From NCBI GenBank assembly GCA_001574975.1, contig KQ965736.1, positions 848,910 to 912,909 of the forward strand: DNA of 64,000 nt. Direction: 5' to 3'. This stretch comes from Gonapodya prolifera JEL478. Lineage: Eukaryota > Monoblepharomycota > Monoblepharidomycetes > Monoblepharidales > Gonapodyaceae. Shown piece by piece: positions 48,328 through 57,734 of this stretch (its first letter is position 1; each line of letters begins with the position of its first letter). The position numbers were made by a program, and so were the translations under genes. The notes beneath the pieces were generated by a model. The model saw nothing but the letters and a program-made list of their open reading frames with translations. It did no database searches and had not been told where the DNA came from.

Positions 48328-50337
48328 ATGGGGGCATCGGAGAGCAAACAGGAAGTGAGAGAGCTTACGAACATGAATTCTGCACTTTTGCCGTTCCTGA
48401 GAGTATCGCCGTGCACAGAATCCAGTGAGACTTCTACTGGCAGATGAACGGGATGCCTTGGAGAATCTGCAGCATTTTCTCAACGACGCGGGCGAAATAC
48501 GATTGAGAAAGCTCCAGGTTCGCAAGATGAAAGCTCTTCTTGCTACACAAGGTCGATAGCGATGTCACCGTTGCCAAATTCAGGAACGATTCACCGTTCT
48601 TCCCGAAACCTTTCTGTCAGCGTTGCTTTCCTATTTTCAACAAGTATCAGCCGAGCTAGGTCCTTCAAAGAAGGCCGAAGTTAATTCTCGCCGCGAAGCG
48701 TTCACTGATTTGCAGTTTGGAAGTGCAGCGTACCGACTGATTCGTGGAGGGGTCACGGTGAAGGAGACATTCTTCAAGGTCGGATACGTGGGAGGTTCCA
48801 CGGATACCCAGGCAGCCGCAAAGAGCTTCGTTCAAGATTTGGCGTCTGTCGCGATCGCCTTCTACGCGGGAAAGAGCACCAGCACGTTCCGCGTCTCTGA
48901 TCGATTCGTGAGCTTCCTCCTGGCCGGGCCGCAGCGGGAAGATGAACACCGCGATGCAGCATCTGTTCCGTTTATTGGCCCGTTTCAAACGTGGTTCGGA
49001 CAGAACCATTACTTAGCGCGATTGTGGGAGATCGCGTTCACCAGGATTTTCCTCATGGATCCTGCTAAGCTGGTACGGCCTCACTTCATCAACGCTCTTG
49101 CTTAGTGCGAATACTGAGATTGCTTTCAATGCAATGCAGGCGAGCCGGGAAGCCGAACTGCGGGCGACCACGGCGAAGCGACCCAACCTCCACAATGGCG
49201 TGACGTCACTTCTGGCCTTTGAGGATATGTGGTAAGCGTGCCGACACTTTTAATACGTCCGCTTTATTGCAACCTCATAGCGCGTGTGCGTGTGTGTCTG
49301 TGTGAGAGGTTTTTGGAAATGCATCTCCCCGCAGAACACAAACCGCTCGCGTGGAGGCGACTGTTCAATTCGGAACAGCAGGGCATGAGCTGGACATTGT
49401 TCCAACACGCCGTCGAGGAAATGGGGTCCACGCTCGTCGTCGTGAAAGGTGCGGTGCAGCGTGACGTGACGTTAGCGATCCACCGTTTTCGTCCACTCAC
49501 CAACACCGGCCCCCTCAGATCGCGGCGGCGCCATCTTTGGCGGCTTCGCGTCGCAAGAGTGGAAACCCCTTCCCAAATACTACGGGGACAACGAGTCCTT
49601 CATCTTCCGCCTGCAGCCCACGATTGTCATCAACCGCGCGTCGAATTACAATCAGAACTTTCAGTACTTCAACCACTCGACCCAGACGCTGCCTAACGGG
49701 CTCGGGCTCGGCGGGCAGATGGGGTACTTTGCGCTGTGGATCGACGCGGAGAATTTCGGGAGGGGGCATTCGAAAGGTGCGCAAGGGTCGTTTTGAGTGT
49801 TTGGAGAGGGAACGGTGCGGGAAGGCCGAGACGTGGTTTGGTTTGGTTTGGTTCGCGGCAGGTAATCCGTCAACGACGTACAACAGCCGCCAGCTTTCGA
49901 GCACGGAAGAGTTCCAGGTGGACCTTCTTGAAGCGTGGTTGATCAAGGTGGGGCGCTTTGTTTCGTAGAGACAGCACGTTGCGGTCGGTGCTCATGTGCT
50001 CTTGGCTTCCAGGAAAAAGAAGTCGACCCAAACTTACTCCCCGAAAAGGGCAAAAGATCCATTTTGGACCGGGCCGAGGATATGGCGTTTTTGGAGCTCG
50101 GGGGGAGAAAGGTGCGTGTGGCGAGCGACTCTTTACTCTTTACCTTACCGAGGCGAGGCGAGTTTTCAACACCTGCGTTTCTGCGTTCTTGCAATGTTTT
50201 CGGCGAAAAGCTTTATTCAAAGGTGAGACCGGATGTCGCGCAATTCCGCTCGTGCTTCATTGAGCTTTGCTTTACGTTGCTCCTTGCAGGACGTTCGGGA
50301 AGGCGGCGGCGATCGCGAGGCGGACTTTTCGGAGTGA
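48328..50337 (+). CDS. TLDc-domain protein (MEAK7/TLDC1-like)
   Basis: Family members protect against oxidative stress, and MEAK7 is linked to lysosomal mTOR signalling. The start MGASESKQE has Gly2 and Ser residues suited to N-myristoylation, and a 71-nt intron joins it to NPVRLLLADERDALENLQHF. Helical repeats follow (ERFTVLPETFLSALLSYFQQ, AFTDLQFGSAAYRL, RLWEIAFTRIFLMD). The linker includes KRPNLHNGVTSLLAFEDM and RRLFNSEQQGMSWTLFQHAV. The TLDc core reads GGIFGGFASQEWKPLPKYYG, DNESFIFRLQPTIVINRASN, FQYFNHSTQTLPNGLGLGGQ and MGYFALWIDAENFGRGHSKG, then FQVDLLEAWLI, MAFLELGGRK and a short acidic end (DREADFSE). Several introns of about 60-100 nt separate these pieces. Convergent with coactosin. 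Confidence 0.85.
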
Positions 50338-50469
50338 GGATGAGGGTTGGATGGGGGCAAGGGTGTGGGCGGCGTGGGTTAGAGATGCTAGCAGGATTCA
50401 TTTGTGGTATTTCATTACATGCGGGACACAGAGTTTTCGTTTACTGTATTGGAGGAAAGTATAAATAGT

Positions 50470-51513
50470 TTAGTCGTCGCGAATTATACCGGGATGAAGA
50501 TGGATGTGAGCACTCACGTAGTTTGACGCTTGGCGATCTTTGGGAGTGGAGTAGAGTGGGTGGTGAGGAGGTGTGACCGTGGTGTCATTCAATGAGCGAG
50601 AGTGTGATCGTGGAGTCAATGATTCGAGAACGATGAACTTTTGTACATACCGTAGTTGGCACCCCTGTCGATTCAAGGACGGAAGCAAACGAGTTTAGTA
50701 CTTGGGTGAAGACGGACACAGTAGATTCCACTCACATGGCCTTCTTCGCCTTGAGCAAGATATCGTCTTCCCGCAACTCGTCCATCTGGCTGCCGGAGAC
50801 CTCGACCGAGAAAACTTTAATGACCTGCTTGACGTCGCTGATGTGCACCGAGACCTTGGCCTTGCGCATGACTTTGACACCGGGAGGTACCCTGGGAGAC
50901 AATATGTGATGAGTCGGGCTGCTCTGCTCCGAAGTGGGAAAAGGAGCAGTGAGGAACGTACCAGGTTACGAGCAGGAATTTGGCGCGTTTGGACAAACCG
51001 TCGTTGGAGAGGACGAGGCGGACGTAGCCTTTTTTTTGGCAGGTGGAACAGGTTGAACCCGTCAAGACTTCGGAAGGATGGGATGGCAATGAGGATCGCT
51101 TACCAAACGCGGCTTTGTCGTTTGTGAGACGGGATTTGAATTCGGCCAGACCTCCGGTGCCTGTACAACGGAGGAGTGAGTGGAAGGAGTGACAGCAGAT
51201 GTCGATCATAGCTTATTCACCTTTCGCAGCGAGCTTTGGCAGCACGAGAGAGTAGTAAGGCGATGACTTTAATTGCATGCGAGGGATGCCAAGACGAGTG
51301 CTCTCACCTTGAGCTTGTCCGTCTTGTCATCGACGTACTCGACCAGCAGCCAGTCCGTGGGAGTGCTGTCGTTGCGGACATCCTAGCAAGCAAGAGCAAG
51401 AGCAGACGATCGCATCAGCGGTGAGCGGGGGTACATCCCATCAGACATCGGACTTTGACGTGGATCCATACCTCGTACGCCTCTGCGATTGCTGGGTCTG
51501 CGACGGTGCTCAT
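50470..51513 (-). CDS. Coactosin-like actin-binding protein (ADF-H domain)
   Basis: Small actin-filament-binding protein of the ADF/cofilin superfamily. The ATG at 51511-51513 opens MSTVADPAIAEAYE. The next exon gives DVRNDSTPTDWLLVEYVDDK, the following one TGGLAEFKSRLTNDKAAFG, then YVRLVLSNDGLSKRAKFLLV, and finally PPGVKVMRKAKVSVHISDVK with VIKVFSVEVSGSQMDELRED. The order and the motif SKRAKF (like SKRSKF of coactosin) identify the family. The last exons are small (GANYG near 50660, then a short end near 50470-50540) and their borders are uncertain, so the 3' limit is approximate. Divergent from the tubby gene. Confidence 0.8.
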
Positions 51514-51655
51514 GACGGGAGTGTGGATTGCTGCGATGTTGTTTGTGTGAAGGGAATTCTGGGTCAGCGAAGTAGGGAATTTGAAGGTCAGGTTCTGCCG
51601 GGTGTTTTGCCGGTGAGCAACCACAGCACACAAACCTTTCGAACTTGCGCGCAGG
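51514..51655. promoter_or_regulatory. Short divergent promoter, coactosin / tubby
   Basis: 142 bp between divergent start codons. It must serve both genes. No element is identified. Confidence 0.4.
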
Positions 51656-53580
51656 ATGGCAACGCACGAGACTGCGGCCTTCGACGACTCCGGATCCGAG
51701 GACGACGACATCGACTTTGCGCCCATTGTCGCGGGCGAGTCTTCCTCCGCTGCAGCTGCACCCGTCCGCCCCTCGCTCCCTCAAGCGATGTCGGAGGAAG
51801 TGCTCAACGCGCCCGTCGCGCCGCTGCCAGCCACTGCCACTGCCACAGCGGCTGCGCCGACCGTGGAAACAGTCAGTTTCGACAGGAGATGGATCATGAA
51901 GTGGGTCTGCACCGCGTCGCTTCACCTGTGTCGGCATTCGGCACTCACTTGCTCCTGCCCCCTGGACGGACTCCCCGCAGTCCCGTCCCACAGGGCAAGA
52001 AAGTCCTGTGCAAGATCGTACGGCACAAAGAGGGCATCGAGCGCATCTATCCTTCATGTGCGTCTTCACCTTCTGCTTTCGCGTTTGCCGCCACCACTCC
52101 AATTTGGACTCTGTCCAGTGACGCTTTCCGCATTTCGTTCTCTCCACTCCCAGACGAGCTTTTCATCGAGGAGCCCGACGAATCGCTCACATTTGTCCTC
52201 GCCGCGCGAAAGCGCAAAAAGTCCAAGTCCAGCAACTACGTCATCACAACGACGCGGATTACCAGTACAAAGGCGAAGGAGAACGTCGTAGCTAAAGTTC
52301 GGTGGGTCCGATGCCACGTTGACTATTTCGAGAGACATTCTTTCAAGTGATACTACCCTGGTCATATCGATACTACCACTGGTCGTACCCCTGGTCATAC
52401 TCCTGGTCATACTCCTGGTCATACTCCTGGTCATACTCCTGGTCATACTCCTGGTCATACTCCTGGTCATACTCCTGGTCTTACCCCTGGTCATAATCTT
52501 GGTCTTACACCTGGTCGTATTCCTGGTCGTACCCCTATTACCAACGTCGACGTCCTCTGAATCGATACTACCCCTGTTCCCCCCATTGCGTGAACGTATC
52601 AAGCTCGAATTTCCTAGGCACCGAGTTCACAGTATACGACGACGGACGGAACCCATCGCCACGCAAAGAATCGCGCTCGCGGTCGGGGTCGGGAGCGGGA
52701 TCGGGATCGGGATCGGGGTCGCGGGAGACCCAACAGGGCGAGCTGAGAGCAGAGCTCGCGGCCGTGCTCTATGTGAGGACCATGTTCAAGAAACCGTTTC
52801 TTGATTTGTCGGGCTTGGGCTTATTTGCAACTACAACTGCGCCTGCGTTTTGTGTATGTGCAGGAACACAACATCCTGGGATTCAAAGGACCTCGCAAAG
52901 TCCGCGTTCTGCTACCAGGAATGTCGACAACGGGGGACCAAATCGTCATACGACCCGAACAGGTACGGTGCCGTGCGCCTTCTTCCTTTTCCCCTCTGCG
53001 AAATCGAACCTTGAAACTCGACAATCGGCCCCACGTCACACCACACCCACATCCCACCCCCACATCCCCAGCCCACCCAAACCCTCATCTCGCGCTACAG
53101 GCACACAAAGGACCCCGAGATCCTCGAACTGCACAACAAGTCCCCGCAGTGGAACGAGGAGACACAGTCGTACGTGCTCAACTTCAACGGACGCGTGCAG
53201 CTCGCGTCCGTCAAGAATTTCCAGGTTGTGTCAGATCATGATCGTGGGTATGAGTGTTTGGGGGCCGGGAAGGGGACTGATGCCTAAGCGCGAAGCGCTG
53301 ACCGAGGCGTCCGCCGGAGGCGAATGCACCGCGGAGCGATATGCAGCGAGCCTGAGGCCAAAGCGCCCCCCGGGGGGGAGGGGGGGGAAGGGGTTTGTGT
53401 TCGTACGACTCACGAGGCTAAACTGGTGCCCGTTTCGACGGCATAGTCGACTACGTGCTGCTCCAGTTTGGGCGCGTTAGCGAGGACGCCTTCACCCTCG
53501 ACTTCCAGTACCCCCTGAGCTGCGTCCTGGCGTTTTCCATTGCGCTCACCAGCTTCGATTCCAAGATCGCCTGTGAATAG
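51656..53580 (+). CDS. Tubby-like protein
   Basis: Phosphoinositide-binding tubby barrel. In animals TUB/TULP proteins deliver membrane cargo to cilia with IFT-A. Exons 51656-51900, 51981-52057, 52154-52301, 52604-52772, 52864-52962, 53072-53243 and 53447-53580 sum to 1044 nt (347 aa). The N-terminus is acidic ([20 protein letters not shown]). The barrel reads [109 protein letters not shown] and [18 protein letters not shown], with the hallmark end [15 protein letters not shown]. An SGSGSG-type repeat lies in the variable loop after FTVYDDG. The fourth exon is preceded by a 302-nt intron that holds a 12-bp minisatellite. Convergent with MDM12. Confidence 0.95.
52391..52474 (+). repeat. 12-bp tandem repeat (minisatellite) in a tubby intron
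   Basis: Seven exact copies of ctggtcatactc, flanked by at least five degenerate copies up to about 52534 and a few upstream from about 52355. The array sits inside the 302-nt intron 52302-52603. Reading it as protein gives a misleading LLVI repeat; that frame is not a gene. Confidence 0.95.
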
Positions 53581-53743
53581 GAACAGAACAGAACAGGAAC
53601 AGGAACGGAAACCATTCTCATTCTTCAATCCGTATTGATTTTTTCTGGTGTGAAAACTATGTACATGTACATACATCGAGTCGAGACTTATTACATGAAT
53701 TTGGAACTTGTTGCTAAGAACTTTGAGACTCGGCGTTGTTTAA
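53581..53743. other. Convergent 3' region, tubby / MDM12
   Basis: 163 bp between convergent stops. It begins with a short purine-rich repeat of gaacag-like units near 53580-53610. No gene. Confidence 0.35.
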
Positions 53744-55215
53744 CTACTCGGCAGTGACCAGTTCGAGCTCCAGAAAATTGGGATATACGAGCTCAGTGTA
53801 CAGGAGCCGACGTAGAGCTTCCACAACAAACTTTTCGATCTTGCCCACGTTCTTCAAAACCGCTGAAAAAAATGGACACGTTCAGCGCACGCCGCAATGA
53901 CAACCAAACAAGGAGGCAGTATACCTTGACGGCCTTTATCCCCGACCTCCGACTCGATGGAAACGTCTTCAAGGAACCTGTCGCGTTGTGCACGGTGAGT
54001 GACTTTTTCAGACAAAGGGCAGAGCGCGCAAGCCCCAACGCACCGATCCTTGGGCGCTGGCGTTTTGAAGCAGAAACAAATGCGGTCCCCGAGATAAGCA
54101 ACGAGGGCAAAGGCTTCACGGCACGCACCGTCACACACACACGTCGCTTTAGGCACGCTCGTTCAAGTGCACGTGCATGCACAGCGACCACTCACCGCTC
54201 AACGAGAATCCCGTCAAGGTCATCAAAATCGGCAATGTCATGAACCCGGGCGTCGGGTGGTGTATGATGAGCTCCGTCGCGATTTCAAGCCGCATATTGC
54301 CAGAGTACTGCAGGTCAAGCTCAAGCTGCGAGTCCCACGGGCCCTTCATGGAGTCCGCAGCGCTCTGGAGGAGACTGCGCGAGCTGAACGGCGGTTCGTC
54401 TGTCCCTGAGGCGGCGGCGGCGGGGCGCGTCGGCTGCGGGTTCGAGATCCGTGGTGGCGTTCGTTCCGACGTGGGTGTCCCCGCTCCCGAGGCGTGCCCC
54501 GCCGACGCCGCGTCGTCGCCTCGGTCTCGGTGTCGGTCTCGATGTGGGTCTTCATTGTGATCGCGTTCGGTGCGTAAAAGGTCCCGAGCGTCCCCCGAAG
54601 AGGTCGTCGAGTGAGCTGAAGCTGAACTGCTACCACCTCTCACCGACGGTGTGGACGAGCCCGGTTTGCCCGCATTGATGCCCAGACCGGCCCCCCACCC
54701 AACACCCAAGGTGCTCGAAGGTGACTTGCGCAAAAGTGTCGGGGACGGTGGCGTGCCGAGAACGGGGCCCGACACGACGCTGACGGAGTCGTCCAGGAGA
54801 GCGGTGGAGTCGGCTCGCCCAAGGTCATCACGGTAGATCGGAAGTTGGACCTTGTTTCCTGGTCGATCTGGGGGGGTGTATGGGCCCGACACGGAGTCGT
54901 CAAAGTCGGGAAGGTAAAACTCCGCGAGCGGGTCGGTCAAGTCTCGAATGATGACGTCCGGAGGTACGCTGCAAGTGTTCCGATCAAGCGATGCGAGGCA
55001 GAAACCAAAGATTTCAGCGATGATGCTCGACAAACTTGAGCAGAAAGAATGATGATCGCTTTCTGTACGATTCACCTTCCAAAGTCGAACTGTCGCACTT
55101 CAATCGTTCCAATGAAAGACGGCCGGTCGATATTCCGGAAATGGCCATTCAGCCAGGCCTTTAGGGACTCTGCAATCGGAGCATCGAGCTTTTCCCAGTT
55201 GATGTCGAGGCTCAT
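53744..55215 (-). CDS. MDM12: Mdm12, SMP-domain subunit of the ER-mitochondria encounter structure
   Basis: Cytosolic lipid-transfer subunit of ERMES, bridging Mmm1 (ER) and Mdm34/Mdm10 (mitochondria). Exon 1 (55076-55215) gives MSLDINWEKLDAPIAESLKA and PSFIGTIEVRQFDFG. A phase-2 junction leads to exon 2 (from 54968): SVPPDVIIRDLTDPLAEFYL. This is the typical Mdm12 opening. A long Ser/Gly/Pro/Arg-rich insertion of about 140 residues follows (54360-54840), as in other fungal Mdm12 proteins though large. The SMP core resumes at DSQLELDLQYSGNMRLEIAT, ELIIHHPTPGFMTLPILMTL and GFSLSG, then FALVAYLGDRICFCFKTP, SIESEVGDKGRQ, LKNVGKIEKFVVEALRRLLY and the end FLELELVTAE. The exon borders between 53990 and 54220 were not all fixed. 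Confidence 0.9.
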
Positions 55216-55293
55216 AGAATCAGTTCAGACGTACAGGTGCTTGACTCTACTACAAAAGACTCTATCTATACTTTTTCATCTACAATGTTCATA

Positions 55294-56963
55294 TTAATCG
55301 TATCGTTTTACGCTTTGAATGAGCTGATTGACTTCTTCGTCAGAATAGCCAAGGAGATAGAGCACATTGAGCAAGTTTGGTTGGTTGATCCTCGTCGCAG
55401 CCTGTTGACCTTTCTCAGAAACCCGTCTGTACGCAACTGATTGAAACGAGCTCACCTGCTCCTGTACTCTTGGCTTGGCGTTGAAGGCAATGCCCAAACC
55501 AGCTTTTCCCAACATCGGGAGGTCGTTCGCTCCATCACCAACGGCGATAACCTGCCCAGCATCGATATAAAACCATTCGTAAAAAGTTAACGTCAAAATA
55601 TACACGGCGCATGTGCTGTACCTGGTCCAAGGTCACTTCCTCGGCCTGCGATATGACCTCGAGCAACTGAGCTTTCCTCTCTGCGTCAACAATGTCGCCA
55701 ACAACTTCGCCTGTCAATACTTTGCCATCTTCGGACACTGCCAACTGGGAGCACAAGCGTTTTGTGATGCCAATGAACCATGCCAGTGATGACGTCTACT
55801 CACAGTGTTCGCGAAGGCATAGTCCAAGCCGAGGTAATATTTGACGTACTTTGCGAGAGGAACAAAACCACCTATAGAAGACACCCAATGGTCCAAAACC
55901 AGCTCTTTTGATCAGCTCGTAAGATCACACCGACCAGAAATCACGGCGGTTCGGAATCCAAGGCGCTTCAAACATGCGCAAAGCTCTTTCGCGCCATCGG
56001 TGAAAACCAACTCCTTGCGGACTTCCTCAAAAACAGTAGCTGACGTCCCCTTTAGGAGAGCGACTCGTCGACGGAGAGACTCCTTAAAGTCAATCTCGCC
56101 ATTCATTGCGGCCTCAGTGATTTTCTGGAAGCTCAAAAAAAACAACAACTAAGATTCATCGACACGAAGCGAGACGAACAGCCTTTGCTCACCGCGACCT
56201 GATCCACGACACCCGTCTTTCTGGCAATCTCGTCAATTACCTCCTGCCTAATGAGAGTTGAGTCCATGTCGAACACAGCAACTCTCCTCTGACGTCGGAA
56301 TACACTCGAGGGTTGAAGGGCGACATCCACCCTGTGAGATTTGCTAATGGTGTAAATATCCTTACGCAGCGCCTTCAAATCGAGAGTGGAAGGGACGCTG
56401 AGGTGAAATTCGTCGCAGCGTGATCCAGCGGGCCGTAATCGCTTTAAGCGGTCAACGCTGATGTTCTTCGACCTAAGAAAAGCCATCCAGTCCAGCAAAA
56501 ACTGGGAGTTTAGACCACCCTCTTGAAGGATTGTCGCGGTGTGTGGTGTGACGGGGATTGCGTGGTATGATACAGTGAACAGTGCCAATTCAATTCCAGT
56601 TGCACCTGCTTCTGTCGCTGCACTAACGAGTAGAGGTACCACCGAGACGTCCTCAAGAGTGCTTACAATGGCCGCGGTGAGGTGTCGTCCCAAACGATTC
56701 AGTCTAAAGTCTGATATAACACATCCCCGCGATGTCAGAATTTCAACGAGGGCGCCAGCTGTTCCTTGTTGGAAAGTTCCAGAAGCTGTAAACTGAAAAT
56801 CGTTTCCAGGGAGCAGCGCTTGTGGTGGAATGAACGGCTGAAGATGAGGGTTGAGAATTACTTTTGCGAGCTCTGGTGCCAGCGGAGAATGGGAAAGGTT
56901 GGAGCGCAAGGCAGATTGGAGGTTGTGTAGTGGGACATGCTTGAAAAGCAATGAGTCTCTCAA
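55294..56963 (-). CDS. SER2: Phosphoserine phosphatase (SerB-type, ACT + HAD domains), 5' end unresolved
   Basis: Last step of serine biosynthesis: O-phosphoserine to serine. The N-terminal ~190 residues contain an ACT-like region (GTAGALVEILTSRGCVISDF, FTVSYHAIPVTPHTATIL), as in bacterial SerB. The HAD domain begins VAVFDMDSTLIRQEVIDEIA, where DMDST holds the nucleophile Asp and acid/base Asp. It continues with EIDFKESLRRRVALLKG, ELCACLKRLGFRTAVISG (motif II), YLGLDYAFANTLAVSEDGKV across an intron, KAQLLEVI (Lys) and VIAVGDGANDLPMLGKAGLG (motif III). The end is LLGYSDEEVNQLIQSVKRYD. The open frame at 56963 begins with TTG, not ATG, and no ATG lies upstream before a stop, so the true first exon is missing from this model. 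MGRQRTFCSDQVLD near 57120, spliced to 57020, is one phase-consistent candidate. Confidence 0.85.
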
Positions 56964-57577
56964 TTTTCGGATGTACGGCTGATTTTGGTCACCATTAAAA
57001 CGGGGTCCATATGCTGGAAACGATGTTCTCTCACATCAGACAACTGTACACCGCAAGCGATATCAACTCTCTTGAGAAGGTCAACCGATAGGACGTAATT
57101 CACTGTCGAGAACTTGGTCGGAGCAGAATGTTCGCTGCCTCCCCATCTTCATAGGAGCATCAAAGCTCTCACCATGGCGAGGATTGTTCCCATCTCATCA
57201 TTTGACTCTGATGTAGAGACGGCAACACGTTGTTGAGCCTTTTGGTTTACTGCCACAATGCCGTTCCCGCTCCGAGGACTCAGAGCTCCCACTCGTCTGA
57301 CGAACGATTCTGCGGTTCTTTCAATGTCATCCGCGATCCTTTTGAGGACTTCTGTCGCCTCCCTCACAATGTCTCGGACAGATTCTGGGCTACGCGATGA
57401 TAAATCGCCTCGCGAGTGATGAATTTCGTCGCCACTGTGCGAAACGGTGTTGTGCAACGCAGAGACTGCTTTCATTAAAGGACCATAGGAAATGCAGTCA
57501 TCAGCGAGTTGTGATGCAAGGTGAAGATCCAGAAATTTGGTTAGGAGGAGTGTGATTTCGTCGGGCTGGGCCGTCAT
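56960..57577 (-). CDS. Small hypothetical protein, probably two exons
   Basis: Not recognised. The ATG at 57575-57577 opens MTAQPDEITLLLTKFLDLHL. A helical, possibly coiled-coil protein follows (SVRDIVREATEVLKRIADDI) down to EMGTILAM, where GTGAGA could be a donor at about 57172. Without splicing the frame ends at 57149. A second coding-like block at 56960-57120 reads APTKFSTVNYVLSVDLLKRV, then DIACGVQLSDVREHRFQHMD and ends ISRTSEN. I could not find a phase-correct junction between the two blocks, so they may be one gene with an unseen junction or two separate pieces. The second block overlaps, in another frame, possible 5' sequence of the phosphoserine phosphatase gene. Confidence 0.45.
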
Positions 57578-57734
57578 CGTTGATTGAAGGACAAAAACTG
57601 GAAAGGTGCGGCAGCAGGTCTTGCAAGGCACGACTCCTTTGGTCAAATGCTCAATCTCCCATTTTGTGTCCAGCGAGTTGCGGTTCAGTGGAGAGTACAT
57701 TATACTTCTTTATAAGCCTAAGCGCAGATGTAAA

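Noticed and set aside
52319-52804. Open frame with an LLVI-repeat 'membrane' protein
   Set aside because: It is a translation of the 12-bp minisatellite inside an intron of the tubby gene; the real exons lie in other frames with matching phases.
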